A DNA stretch of 64,000 nt from Chthoniobacterales bacterium (lineage in GTDB: Bacteria; Verrucomicrobiota; Verrucomicrobiia; Chthoniobacterales; UBA6821). The stretch is from NCBI GenBank assembly GCA_019747735.1, contig JAIEQL010000001.1, forward strand, positions 62,001-126,000. Direction: 5' to 3'. Positions 1 to 8,463 of this stretch are shown in pieces. Both the position numbers and the translations under genes were made by a program. The notes below the pieces were generated by a model that was given only the letters and a program-made list of their open reading frames with translations, did no database searches and had not been told where the DNA came from. The stretch's first letter is position 1. Each line of letters begins with the position of its first letter.

Positions 1-489
1 GCACAACTCTGTCTTGAAAAATTTGATTACATCGTGATTCCTTTTGATCAAATTTTTGAAGCCCTTCGCACAGGAGCTGCTGATGTGGGTTTAATTATTC
101 ATGAAGGTCAGCTCACCTACGCGCAGGAGGGATTTGCAAAGATTCTCGATCTGGGAACATGGTGGAAAAATAAAACAGGACTTCCGCTTCCACTAGGAGG
201 GAATGTGATTCGCAAAGATTTTTCATTGCAGCAGCGTCACGAAATTAACGAAATTGTCAAAGCTAGTATTCGCTATGGCCTTGATCACCGCCGCGCCGCT
301 GTTGATCACAGTATGGCTCATGCACGGGGAATGGAGGTCCCGCTTGCCGATCAATTCATTGGAATGTATGTGAATGACTACACGCTCGATTATGGAGAGG
401 AAGGCCGTGCTGCTATTCGTGCATTTTTAGGAGAGGCTGCTGATCGAGGATTGGTGCCGGGAGTAGAGCGGTTGGAGTTTGTGGAATAG
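1..489 (+). CDS. mqnD: 1,4-dihydroxy-6-naphthoate synthase (MqnD), 3' part
   Basis: The frame is open from base 1, so the 5' end lies outside the window; 162 C-terminal residues are visible. MqnD acts on cyclic dehypoxanthinyl futalosine in the futalosine route to menaquinone. Family marks are the segment GLIIHEGQLTYAQEG, the LPLPLGGNVIRKD turn that closes the substrate cleft of this periplasmic-binding-protein-like fold, and the helix ending DHSMAHARGME. A GTG at base 34 is internal, because the reading continues upstream with family-like residues (CLEKFDYIVIPFDQ). An inverted repeat follows the stop directly. Confidence 0.9.
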   Translation, partial: AQLCLEKFDYIVIPFDQIFEALRTGAADVGLIIHEGQLTYAQEGFAKILDLGTWWKNKTGLPLPLGGNVIRKDFSLQQRHEINEIVKASIRYGLDHRRAAVDHSMAHARGMEVPLADQFIGMYVNDYTLDYGEEGRAAIRAFLGEAADRGLVPGVERLEFVE

Positions 490-491
490 AA

Positions 492-575
492 ATTAACAGG
501 GATGGAAGGGATAAAGAAATTTTGAATCACTTCTGTTTTTCTGTTGTCCCTTTCATCGCTTCCATCCCTGTTAAT
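492..575. repeat. Inverted repeat between mqnD and proS (17-base arms)
   Basis: The arms ATTAACAGGGATGGAAG (492-508) and its exact complement (559-575) enclose about 50 bases. The left arm begins just after the mqnD stop and the right arm ends 26 bases before proS. The same 17-mer arms recur at 5259-5378, so this is a dispersed repeat. It follows the stop/arm/arm/start layout of the other spacers in this window. Confidence 0.9.
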
Positions 576-601
576 CATCTTAATTAATTTTAATTTACCT
601 T

Positions 602-2122
602 ATGAGTTCTCAAACAAAACATGCTATCTCTCCTGCTCGCCACGAAGATTTTCCTGAGTGGTATCAACAAGTTGTTCGCGCTGCTGAGATGGCAGAAAAC
701 TCGGAGGTTCGCGGCTGTATGGTTATTAAACCATGGGGTTATGCACTGTGGGAGCGGATGCAGAGTGTGCTCGATGGGATGTTTAAAGCCACAGGCCATC
801 GCAATGCTTACTTTCCACTTTTTATTCCACTGAGCCATTTGCAAAAAGAGGCTGAGCATGTGGAGGGATTTGCCAAAGAATGTGCTGTGGTCACGCACCA
901 TCGCCTCGAGATGCAAGATGGGAAGCTGGTTCCAGCAGGAGAGCTCACCGAGCCGCTGATCATCCGGCCTACTTCTGAAACCATCATCGGTTCTGTCTAT
1001 GCAAAATGGGTCAAGTCGTATCGCGATCTTCCCATTTTATTAAACCAGTGGGCCAATGTTGTCCGATGGGAACTGCGTCCGCGCCTATTTTTGCGCACCG
1101 CTGAATTTCTTTGGCAAGAAGGGCACACCGCTCATGCAACCGAGGCGGAAGCCATTGCAGAAACGGAAAAAATGCATCACGTCTATGAAACATTCATTGG
1201 TGACTACCTCGCCATCCCCGTTTTAAGCGGCACTAAGACGGCCAGTGAACGTTTTCCAGGAGCTATCGAAACTTATTGTCTGGAAGCAATGGTACAAGAT
1301 AGGAAAGCCATTCAAGCGACAACTTCTCATTTTTTGGGACAAAATTTTGCCAAGGCTTTTGGGATTCAGTTTCAATCTCGTGAGGGGAAAATGGAATATG
1401 CTTGGACGACAAGCTGGGGTGCTACGACCCGCTTAATTGGAACACTCTTGATGGCACATGGAGATGATGATGGGGCCATCTTGCCACCTCGTATTGCGGC
1501 AAGTCAGATCGTGATTATTCCTTTTATTCCTAAAGAAGAACAAGGTCCTGCTATTTTACAAAAGGCAGAAGAAATAGCGGTCCTTCTGCGATCCACAGTT
1601 TATGCGGGAGAAGCGGTACGCGTAGAAATCGACACACGCGATGTAGGTGGTAGCACTAAGAGCTGGGATTGGATCAAGCGTGGAGTTCCTCTGCGACTTG
1701 AAATCGGACCACGCGATCTGGAGGCAGGTACGGTTGCTCTAGCTCGTCGCGATCGCGGGCCAAAAGAGAAAGAAGCCATGTCCCTTGAGGCCCTTTCCAA
1801 AAGGATTCCAGAGCTCTTAGCAGAAATTCAGTCCACTCTTTTTGCGCGCGCCTTGGCTTTTCAACAAGAGCATACTCGCGAAATTGATACGAAAGAAGAA
1901 TTCTATGACTTTTTTACACCACACAATAAAGCTAAACCAGAAATCCATGGAGGCTTTGCTCTAACCCATTGGAATGGGAGTGCGGAGGTCGAAGCAAAAA
2001 TCAAAGAAGAGCTCAAAGTGACCATTCGTTGCATTCCTCATGACCAAAAAGGAAAACCTGGCATCTGTCCTTTCACAGGCGAACCAAGTGCTCAACGGGT
2101 TGTTTTTGGGAAGGCATATTAA
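602..2122 (+). CDS. proS: Proline--tRNA ligase, archaeal/eukaryotic-type
   Basis: This class II aminoacyl-tRNA synthetase charges tRNA-Pro. Its 506 residues match the short archaeal/eukaryotic-like ProRS, which lacks the INS editing insert of the E. coli type. Motif 2 is seen in the RWELRPRLFLRTAEFLWQEGHTAH region (about residues 155-178) and motif 3 near GTLLMAHGDDDGAILPP (about residue 280). The C-terminal domain ends in a terminal Tyr (VVFGKAY), as is typical of this subtype. The start at 602 has no Shine-Dalgarno; its leader is AT-rich. It probably forms its own unit after mqnD. Confidence 0.95.
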   Translation: MSSQTKHAISPARHEDFPEWYQQVVRAAEMAENSEVRGCMVIKPWGYALWERMQSVLDGMFKATGHRNAYFPLFIPLSHLQKEAEHVEGFAKECAVVTHHRLEMQDGKLVPAGELTEPLIIRPTSETIIGSVYAKWVKSYRDLPILLNQWANVVRWELRPRLFLRTAEFLWQEGHTAHATEAEAIAETEKMHHVYETFIGDYLAIPVLSGTKTASERFPGAIETYCLEAMVQDRKAIQATTSHFLGQNFAKAFGIQFQSREGKMEYAWTTSWGATTRLIGTLLMAHGDDDGAILPPRIAASQIVIIPFIPKEEQGPAILQKAEEIAVLLRSTVYAGEAVRVEIDTRDVGGSTKSWDWIKRGVPLRLEIGPRDLEAGTVALARRDRGPKEKEAMSLEALSKRIPELLAEIQSTLFARALAFQQEHTREIDTKEEFYDFFTPHNKAKPEIHGGFALTHWNGSAEVEAKIKEELKVTIRCIPHDQKGKPGICPFTGEPSAQRVVFGKAY

Positions 2123-2245
2123 TTTTTAAAAAATCTCCTTGAGGGATTGCTCACTCTCAGCAATGCTATGCAGCTGCTCACAAACTTTGACTATTCGTGA
2201 GTACTCTCCATAACTTATACTAACGTCAGAAGGAAAAGCACCCCA

Positions 2246-2350
2246 ATGGGATCTATTAAAAAGAAACGCAAAGCAAAAATTGCGAAGCACAAGCGCCGCA
2301 AGCGGATGAAACTGAATCGCCACAAGAAGCGTTTGCGTTATAAATCGTAA
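2246..2350 (+). CDS. bS22/mS38 (AURKAIP1/COX24)-like mini ribosomal protein
   Basis: This 34-residue gene encodes an extremely basic peptide that starts MGSIKKKRKAKIAKHKRRKR and ends RLRYKS. Composition, length and the MGSxxKKRxxR opening match mycobacterial bS22 and the C-terminal domain of mitochondrial mS38 (AURKAIP1/COX24 family), which bind the small subunit near the decoding centre. A purine-rich AAGGAAAA stands about 7-14 bases before the ATG. A hairpin lies right after the stop. The assignment rests on pattern similarity, as no alignment could be run. Confidence 0.75.
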   Translation: MGSIKKKRKAKIAKHKRRKRMKLNRHKKRLRYKS

Positions 2351-2351
2351 G

Positions 2352-2372
2352 CGAGCCATTTAAAATGGCTCG
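2352..2372 (+). terminator. Hairpin after the bS22-like gene
   Basis: CGAGCCAT and ATGGCTCG pair as 8 bp around an A/T-rich loop, two bases after the stop codon. No clear U-tract follows, so rho-independent termination is only probable. Confidence 0.5.
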
Positions 2373-2377
2373 AGGGT

Positions 2378-2542
2378 TATAGTGTATTAAATCGATAAGG
2401 GCACGCCATAAGCTTGCTATTTTTCCCTAAGACTGCGTACTCATCCTTCACGTTATCTTTGGATAGCGCTGAAGTATTGTGCCTTGTCTTAAGAAAAAAT
2501 TTCAGCGCTTCTATCGCGCCCTTCTCAATTTAATACACTATA
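2378..2542. repeat. 165-bp element with perfect 15-bp terminal inverted repeats
   Basis: TATAGTGTATTAAAT at 2378-2392 is exactly complementary to 2528-2542, and the next bases (GATAAGGGC and GCCCTTCTC) continue the pairing imperfectly. The interior holds no ORF. It resembles a MITE or a long hairpin repeat. No second copy was found in the window. Confidence 0.7.
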
Positions 2543-2566
2543 GTTGAAGTTAGAAGTTGAAGTGAA
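2542..2566. repeat. GTTGAAG word repeat, left arm
   Basis: AGTTGAAGTTAGAAGTTGAAG-type repeats are followed by a C(C)TTCGGCA loop motif very like the one at 49671-49684. The matching complementary arm (CTTCAACTTTAACTTTTCACTTCAAC) lies at 3565-3591 beyond msrA, as if msrA sat inside an originally compact inverted pair. The rest of 2567-2741 shows no recognisable gene. Confidence 0.7.
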
Positions 2567-2741
2567 TTTTTCGCCTTCGGCAAAGAATTTATTAAAAGCG
2601 AAGCTCATTTCCTTGGCTGGATCCCTACGTCATTCCTGTGAAGGCGAGAACAAGCAGAGATGCCGCTAACTTTGTAGCTGCACTTCGACTGGTCGCTTTT
2701 ACTGTTGCGAGGTAACTCACAGCAGCGTCTTTGATCAGATC

Positions 2742-3338
2742 TTATTTCTTCAAATTAAGCTTCTCTAGCTTTGGAGCAATCACCAGCTGGCAGTAAGGAG
2801 CATTGCTATTTTTTAAGTAGTAATCTTGGTGATGCTCATCTGCTGGATAAAAAGCGATGAGCAGCTTGATCTCGGTAACAATCGGTTTGCTAAAACAAGC
2901 CTGAGCTTTCTTTTTAGAAGCCTCGGCGAGCTGCTCTTGCTCTGGAGAATTTGTTAAAATGATAGAGCGATATTGTGGTCCTTGGTCCGCACCTTGGCTG
3001 TTCCATGTTGTCGGATCATGAGCACGCCAAAAAAGATCCAGCAGTTGATCATAGGAAACCTTCTTGGGATCATAAGTAATCTGGATCACCTCCGCATGCC
3101 CTGTCTTGCCGCTGCAGACCTCTTCGTATGTCGGATTCTTTGTAGTGCCACCTGCAAAACCTGCTTTGACCGAGATCACCCCAGGATATTTTTGGAAGAG
3201 AGCTTCTGTGCACCAAAAGCAACCGCCGCCTAGCGTGGCTTGCTCTGTTGGAGAGGAGGCGGGGTCAGTAGCGACTGCAAACGATGAGAGTGTCATAAAA
3301 ATAAAAAAAGCGGTGATAAGTTTAGGCATACTTTTCAT
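2742..3338 (-). CDS. msrA: Peptide methionine sulfoxide reductase MsrA, exported
   Basis: It reduces the S epimer of methionine sulfoxide in oxidised proteins. The catalytic signature GGGCFWCTEALF is present near residue 38, followed by the family blocks GHAEVIQITYDP, FWRAHDPTTWNSQGADQGPQYRS and ADEHHQDYY. An N-terminal hydrophobic stretch (MKSMPKLITAFFIFMTLSSFAVA) reads as a signal peptide, so it probably acts in the periplasm. The ATG at 3338 is preferred; an in-frame TTG at 3356 would add six residues. It is the only gene on this strand locally. Its upstream region has no Shine-Dalgarno. Confidence 0.93.
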   Translation of the reverse strand: MKSMPKLITAFFIFMTLSSFAVATDPASSPTEQATLGGGCFWCTEALFQKYPGVISVKAGFAGGTTKNPTYEEVCSGKTGHAEVIQITYDPKKVSYDQLLDLFWRAHDPTTWNSQGADQGPQYRSIILTNSPEQEQLAEASKKKAQACFSKPIVTEIKLLIAFYPADEHHQDYYLKNSNAPYCQLVIAPKLEKLNLKK

Positions 3339-3600
3339 TGAAAGAAGTTTTTTCAAGCAACTCTAGAAAACAACTGTTCAACTTCCAACAAAACTTTTTT
3401 CATCATGAAATGGGTAAACTGTTGGACTGACTCCTTTGGTGATTTCTTCAGTGAGCTGCTATAAGCTCTGCGAAACTTGGACTAGTGCCATTCAAGACGC
3501 CTTTGACTTGCAGCGCCCTTCGAAGCCTTTTATTATCTGCCGTTACAAGGAAGTGCTCTCAATGCTTCAACTTTAACTTTTCACTTCAACTCCTTCTCCT
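3339..3600. other. Intergenic region between msrA and lgt
   Basis: There is no ORF of note. I looked for SRP RNA, 6S RNA and tRNA-like folds and could not support one. Degenerate word repeats (AACTGTTCAACTTCCAAC) lie near 3368-3388. The G-poor arm CTTCAACTTTAACTTTTCACTTCAAC (3565-3591) ends nine bases before the lgt start. Confidence 0.6.
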
Positions 3601-4536
3601 ATGCTCGCTTTCTACGTTCACGATCTCAGTCCCTTTTTAATTCACTTTAATGGTAAAATTGGCATTCGCTGGTATGGCCTCGCCTACATTTTGGCTTTTC
3701 TTTTTGGAACATTACTCTATCGGCGTTTGGCTCAGAAGGGATATTCTGATCTGACTCCCGATCAAGTCACTGACTTTATCACGTGGGGGGCTTTTTTTGG
3801 AGTCGTAGTTGGAGGACGTCTTGGCTACATGCTTTTCTACGATCTCGATGGTTTTTTGCAGAACCCATTTCTTTTCTTCCGTGTTTGGGAAGGAGGTATG
3901 GCTAGTCATGGCGGTATTATTGGGCTGGCGCTTTACTCCCTTTGGTATGCACGAAGGCATCATGTCTCATGGCTCAATCTGGGAGACAACCTTGTTGTGG
4001 TCGCTCCCATCGGGCTCTTTCTAGGCCGCTGTGCCAACTTTATTAATGGAGAGCTCTTTGGTCGCGCCACAACAGTGGCATGGGCGATGCAGTTTCCCAA
4101 AGAGCTGCTCTTTCTCCCTCCAGGATTTGTGACAGCTACGTTGCAAGATACCACTGCCATTGATCCTAGATTTTGTACCGTAGAGGCAGTAGTGGGAGGC
4201 GTCGCTACCTCTGCTCCTTTGCATGATTATCTCGCTACCATTTTAACGCCACGCTACCCCTCGCAACTCATAGAAGCAGGGTTGGAAGGGGTCGCTCTTT
4301 TTTCACTTCTTTGGATCTTACGGACTTGCTATCGCCTTCCCAACGGCATTCTGACAGGAGTTTTTTTTATTGCTTATGCTCTCTTGCGCATTGCCGGAGA
4401 AACGTTTCGCGAGCCCGATGCTCCGCTCATAGGCATCTTCACCCGCGGAGAATTTTTCTCTCTCTTTTTGATCTTAATTGGCTTTGCATTTGTGGTCGCG
4501 GCACTGTGGGAACCTAGTTACCCTAAGAAGCACTAG
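3601..4536 (+). CDS. lgt: Prolipoprotein diacylglyceryl transferase
   Basis: Lgt transfers diacylglycerol from phosphatidylglycerol to the lipobox cysteine of prolipoproteins in the inner membrane. The 311-residue protein has about seven membrane segments, the HGGIIG motif near residue 103 and the Lgt signature GRCANFINGELFGRAT near residue 141, with the conserved Arg and Asn. Substrates in the window include PstS, which has a lipobox. The ATG follows a G-poor CTTCAACT-type leader with no Shine-Dalgarno. The next gene starts 17 bases after its stop. Confidence 0.95.
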   Translation: MLAFYVHDLSPFLIHFNGKIGIRWYGLAYILAFLFGTLLYRRLAQKGYSDLTPDQVTDFITWGAFFGVVVGGRLGYMLFYDLDGFLQNPFLFFRVWEGGMASHGGIIGLALYSLWYARRHHVSWLNLGDNLVVVAPIGLFLGRCANFINGELFGRATTVAWAMQFPKELLFLPPGFVTATLQDTTAIDPRFCTVEAVVGGVATSAPLHDYLATILTPRYPSQLIEAGLEGVALFSLLWILRTCYRLPNGILTGVFFIAYALLRIAGETFREPDAPLIGIFTRGEFFSLFLILIGFAFVVAALWEPSYPKKH

Positions 4537-4553
4537 CACAATAATCCCTCTTT

Positions 4554-5231
4554 ATGTTACAGCCTTCCGATTATTTTGATTTAACTTGCACCGAGCATGC
4601 TCTTCTTTTTGAAAATTGTCGCTATGTTTGGCAAGCGCTTCCCAAAATAGCCTTCTATCTTCAGCAGCAACTCCAACCAGCTCATCATGGGAGAGTTCTT
4701 GGGAACGCGTTTGTTGGAAAAAATGTTTTTATCGGAAAAAATACAATCATTGAAGAAGGGGCCATGATTAAGGGGCCAGCTTGGATTGGCGAAGGATGTG
4801 AGTTGCGTAAAGGATGCTACATTCGAGAAAATGTCATTGTTGGCAACCATGCTGTGATTGGAAATTCCTGTGAATTAAAAAACAGCTTTCTTTTTAATGA
4901 GGCTCAGGTGCCTCATTTTAACTACGTTGGCGATTCCATCTTAGGATTTCGTGCCCACTTGGGAGCCGGTGTTATTCTTTCTAATGTCCGTCTTGATCGT
5001 GCAGAAATTAGTATAACAACGTCTCAAGGAAAAATCGCCACTGGCTTAAAAAAATTTGGGGCTATTATTGGGGACCATGCAGAGATTGGTTGCAACAGCG
5101 TCTTAAGCCCGGGATCTATGGTAGGTCCTCACTCTATCATCTATCCTCTAACATCTTGGCGTGGTATTCTTCCAGCCAGAAGTATCGTTCGATCAAAGCA
5201 GCAACTGGATATCAGTTTTACAAAAAGGTAA
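4554..5231 (+). CDS. Left-handed beta-helix (hexapeptide repeat) acyltransferase-like protein
   Basis: Its 225 residues are dominated by hexapeptide repeats ([LIV]-G-x4): VGKNVFIGKNTIIEEGAMIKG, then IGEGCELRKGCYIREN, then IGDHAEIGCNSVLSPGSMVG. This is the GlmU C-terminal/UDP-sugar acyltransferase fold, without a nucleotidyltransferase domain. It may acetylate a sugar nucleotide for cell-wall or LPS synthesis, but the substrate cannot be read from sequence. It lies 17 bases after lgt and is probably co-transcribed. Confidence 0.75.
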   Translation: MLQPSDYFDLTCTEHALLFENCRYVWQALPKIAFYLQQQLQPAHHGRVLGNAFVGKNVFIGKNTIIEEGAMIKGPAWIGEGCELRKGCYIRENVIVGNHAVIGNSCELKNSFLFNEAQVPHFNYVGDSILGFRAHLGAGVILSNVRLDRAEISITTSQGKIATGLKKFGAIIGDHAEIGCNSVLSPGSMVGPHSIIYPLTSWRGILPARSIVRSKQQLDISFTKR

Positions 5232-5258
5232 CTGCCAACGTAATTTTCAAAAAAAGAA

Positions 5259-5378
5259 ATTAACAGGGATGGAAGCGATGGAAGGGATAAATGCTTCGCA
5301 TCAGTTGAAGTGAAAAAGTTGAAGCAGAATATTGCGTAACAAATATCTTTTTTCTTCATCCCTTCCATCCCTGTTAAT
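5259..5378. repeat. Second copy of the ATTAACAGGGATGGAAG inverted repeat
   Basis: The arms at 5259-5275 and 5362-5378 are identical to those at 492-575. Internal GATGGAAGGGAT/ATCCCTTCCATC extends the pairing, and the loop carries GTTGAAGTGAAAAAGTTGAAG. It lies between convergent genes, so here it cannot be a leader of either. Confidence 0.9.
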
Positions 5379-5391
5379 AGTTTTTCTGTTG

Positions 5392-6492
5392 TTACGTTAA
5401 AAGCCGCTTCATAGCGGCTTTGACTTCCTCAAATGGAATCAAGCTCATCTCATCCAATGGTAAGTTCTGGGAGAGATGCTCTGGTGGTTTAACTAACTCA
5501 ACGACTTCATTCTTTCCTGGGCAATCTCTTAGAGGCCCACAAAAAGAAACTGGACTGCGGTAATGAAGAATACAAAGCGTCGGGCACCCAATAGCTAAGC
5601 CCAGGTGCATCACTCCAGTATCTGAACTGACAAGCATTTTAGCCGCTGAGAGGAGTGAGGCTGTCTCTTCAAGTGTTGTCTTTTCAGCATAATTCAGCAC
5701 TCCCGGACAAGCTGCTTCAATAGCAAAAGCTGTTGCCTGATTCTCACGCCCCCCAGTTAGGACGATTTGATAATCATAGTACTGTTGTAACCATTGGATA
5801 GTTTGAATGTAAGAAGCAACGGGCCAATTACGCCAAGAGAATGCCTTTCCGCCCCCTGTTTGAAACACAATATATTTTTTTTGCATTAGCATCGGGTGTT
5901 GAGAGAAAAACGCTTGGGATTCTTTTCCCTTAACTTGATAAACCATGCTACAATTCGTTTGAGAGCCTCCGGCCGCAAAAGCCACTTTCAACGTCTCTTC
6001 AATAATATGCTGTTTTTTGCTAGCCCGACTTTCTAGCGTCACTATCGGATGAGACAAAAGAAAGGAAAGACCTTGACAACGCTCTACAGCTCCCACAAAA
6101 GCATGCCGATTTAAAAGATATCCCAACGGAACAACTTCCTCGTTGACTCTTAAAGCGACCACAAGATCGGGTCTTTTTTTCCAAAAGCGAAGTAAAAGAA
6201 GTAGCTGAGAAATAGGGGACTTACTCAATCCAATAACCTCATCGACAAAAGGGTTGTGTTGGGCAATTACTGGTCGACGATGATGTGCACAAACAACTAA
6301 TTTTGCCGCAGGATGCCCTTGTTTCAGGCTTTTTATAGCTACAGAATCAAATAAACAGTCGCCAATTCCTGTAGTGCTAAAGACCAAAATAAGTTTTGGC
6401 TTTAAAGGAAGTTGTTTTGCTGTTGGTGGCAATAATAATGATAAGACCCGAAAAAACTGCTTGTTGCAAAATTTGGTCAGCCGATTCCACAT
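5392..6492 (-). CDS. Glycosyltransferase family 9 (ADP-heptose:LPS heptosyltransferase-like)
   Basis: 366 residues with the GT9/GT-B layout. The N-terminal half carries the acceptor domain (STTGIGDCLFDSVAIKSL). The C-terminal half carries the nucleotide-sugar site, with VLTGGRENQ near residue 243 and SSDTGVMHLGLAIGCPT near residue 292, the usual heptosyltransferase signature. It probably adds heptose or a related sugar to the LPS core at the inner-membrane face. It is monocistronic and convergent with the gene at 4554. Its last codons form a terminator-like hairpin. Confidence 0.85.
   Translation of the reverse strand: MWNRLTKFCNKQFFRVLSLLLPPTAKQLPLKPKLILVFSTTGIGDCLFDSVAIKSLKQGHPAAKLVVCAHHRRPVIAQHNPFVDEVIGLSKSPISQLLLLLRFWKKRPDLVVALRVNEEVVPLGYLLNRHAFVGAVERCQGLSFLLSHPIVTLESRASKKQHIIEETLKVAFAAGGSQTNCSMVYQVKGKESQAFFSQHPMLMQKKYIVFQTGGGKAFSWRNWPVASYIQTIQWLQQYYDYQIVLTGGRENQATAFAIEAACPGVLNYAEKTTLEETASLLSAAKMLVSSDTGVMHLGLAIGCPTLCILHYRSPVSFCGPLRDCPGKNEVVELVKPPEHLSQNLPLDEMSLIPFEEVKAAMKRLLT
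5396..5421 (-). terminator. Intrinsic terminator overlapping the end of the heptosyltransferase gene
   Basis: On the minus strand AAAGCCGCT-ATGA-AGCGGCTTT is a perfect 9-bp stem with a 4-base loop, followed by further T. It encodes the last residues (KAAMKRLL) and thus overlaps the coding sequence. Confidence 0.65.
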
Positions 6493-6853
6493 GGCGTTAT
6501 GTTACTACTAATACCAGCTCAGTAGTAACTATAATTTTTCCAATAACGGTCTCCACCAACTTAGTCGAAACAGGAAGAAATCTTTTTTGAAATAAAATGA
6601 CGTTGGTAGATATTAAAAATTGATCAATAAAATTGATCGACTATTGACTGCCATAACTAACAGTGGTAGGTATATTCACTTTATTTAGGAAGAGAGGCCG
6701 TGCTTACCTTAATCAATAAAAAATGCCAAGCAGAGTGAGCATGAAAGCTTGAGTATTTCAGTTGCTTTTTTTTTACGATTTTCGAAGCCTTTATCCTGAA
6801 AACTACATTTGGCAATGTTATGATTTTTTGAAAAGAATTTTAAATGTCATTCT
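6493..6853. other. Divergent intergenic region, AT-rich
   Basis: 361 bases separate the divergent heptosyltransferase and glycosidase genes. A perfect 9-bp hairpin, GTTACTACT/AGTAGTAAC (6501-6529), lies in the leader of the minus-strand gene. The rest is AT-rich with no ORF, tRNA or clear promoter pair; promoters for both genes must lie here. Confidence 0.5.
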
Positions 6854-8449
6854 ATGATGAAACACTTATTTTTCTTCTTCTGCTTTCTTTCTTGCATTGT
6901 TTTTGCGGATACTCCTTCTGGGACGAGATTGTCTGCCCCTTCTTCTATACAAGTCCAAGGTAGGCAGCTCTTGGTTGATGGGAAGCCTTTTATTATTAAG
7001 GCGGTTTGTTACAACCCCACTCCTAAAGGAGAGAGCAATAATTGGAATAAACATTCTTCTTTAACCTACAAATTAGAACCAACTCAACATGACTTAGAAA
7101 TTATAGAGAATGATTTCAAGTTAATGCATGAGGCGGGTATTAATACAATCCGGGTCTACAAGCCCATTACTAACAGAGAAATTTTAAAAAAATTAGACTT
7201 CTATAACCTTAAAGTCATCGTCCCTGTTTTTACTAATTATAAAGGACGTCATCATCCTTATTATGTTCGTAAAATGGAAAAAGTTGTTAGGCAGCTTAAA
7301 GATGAAAAATCAACTCTTTTTTGGGAAATTGGCAATGAATGGAATTACAATTTCTTCTATGCAAAAGATAAAAGCTCCACCACGTCTACAGATTCAGTAA
7401 GTAGGGAGGAGGCTATTGCTAAGTGTATCAAGTATTTAAATTTTGCGATTGATATAGTTAAAGAAATTGACACAGTGCATCCTATCAGCACTTGTCTTGG
7501 GGATATTCCATTTAAGGTAAGACCTGATAATACGTTGGATGTTGAAGATTTAAATATTGAAGACTTTTGGAAGCTGCTTCCTAATGACAAAATTGATATT
7601 TATGGAGTCAATATTTATGATGGCAAAACTTTTAATGCTACTTGGGATCAACCAAAAGGAGAGGGCGGCTGGGAGAGGGTTCCATCACGCTTTGAAAGAT
7701 GGAAAAAAATTACACAGCCTGTTAATGAAGGAGGAATAGGCCCCAAACCACTCTATATTTCTGAATTTGGAGCTACGGCTTACAATTTAGCAAAGCATGG
7801 AGTTCCTCCTCATGCTGATTACCAAACCCTTAAGAATATCATTCTTGCTATTGATGACTATTTTCTTAAAGGCATATTACCAACCACTCCTTTTTTCATT
7901 AAAAAACTCGCTCCTGATTATTGCGACGAGCAAGGTGTTCCTCATTACGCTGATCCCTTCAAGGTAACTATTAATATTGAACCTGATCATATCAAGCCAG
8001 ATATCAAAGCATCGATGGGTAAAATTCACAATTATTCACCCGCAAAAGATCAAGATTACTTTGGAGGAGTAGATGAAGAAGCTCAAGCAGAGGGAGTTTC
8101 AGCATTAGCTAATGAAATTCATGAAAATTTATCTGCCATAAATCTCGATAATTTTCTTCTTGGAGGGGCCGTTTTTGAGTTTTGTGATGAATGGTGGAAA
8201 ACTCCTGATTTAAGTCCCAACATTCTTACCGATCCTTCGGTTCATAGTATAAGGGGATTTGCTGATACTGATTCCAGTAATATGATTTGTGGAGGACCTT
8301 GGCCTGATGGCTATTTCCATGAAGAATGGTTTGGATTATGCACTATTGATCGTATTCCAAGAAAGGCTTACTCTGAACTGAAAGAAATCTATACAGCTGA
8401 TGATGATAATGGCCATCCTACTGGAGTGGTGTCGAAGTCTAATAAGTAG
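6854..8449 (+). CDS. Secreted glycoside hydrolase (TIM-barrel, GH2/GH5-like)
   Basis: A signal peptide (FFFFCFLSCIVFA, residues 5-18) precedes a TIM-barrel glycosidase of 531 residues. The clan GH-A catalytic pair is visible: the acid/base Glu in FWEIGNEWN (near residue 161) and the nucleophile Glu in LYISEFGATAY (near residue 301). The opening GRQLLVDGKPFIIKAVCYNP is the usual entry to GH2/GH5 barrels. The substrate is unknown; beta-glucan or mannan-type polymers are possible. The gene looks richer in A+T than its neighbours. It is followed after 14 bases by a permease, suggesting an uptake pair. Confidence 0.75.
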   Translation: MMKHLFFFFCFLSCIVFADTPSGTRLSAPSSIQVQGRQLLVDGKPFIIKAVCYNPTPKGESNNWNKHSSLTYKLEPTQHDLEIIENDFKLMHEAGINTIRVYKPITNREILKKLDFYNLKVIVPVFTNYKGRHHPYYVRKMEKVVRQLKDEKSTLFWEIGNEWNYNFFYAKDKSSTTSTDSVSREEAIAKCIKYLNFAIDIVKEIDTVHPISTCLGDIPFKVRPDNTLDVEDLNIEDFWKLLPNDKIDIYGVNIYDGKTFNATWDQPKGEGGWERVPSRFERWKKITQPVNEGGIGPKPLYISEFGATAYNLAKHGVPPHADYQTLKNIILAIDDYFLKGILPTTPFFIKKLAPDYCDEQGVPHYADPFKVTINIEPDHIKPDIKASMGKIHNYSPAKDQDYFGGVDEEAQAEGVSALANEIHENLSAINLDNFLLGGAVFEFCDEWWKTPDLSPNILTDPSVHSIRGFADTDSSNMICGGPWPDGYFHEEWFGLCTIDRIPRKAYSELKEIYTADDDNGHPTGVVSKSNK

Positions 8450-8463
8450 GTAGGAATAAAAGC

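Noticed and set aside
2187-2221. Sigma-70 promoter TTGACT...TATACT upstream of the bS22-like gene
   Set aside because: The spacing is about 23 bases, too long for a standard promoter; other pairings are weak.
3357-3600. Possible structured RNA (6S or SRP-like) upstream of lgt
   Set aside because: No conserved SRP tetraloop/domain IV or 6S open-bubble pattern could be recognised; only degenerate word repeats are visible.
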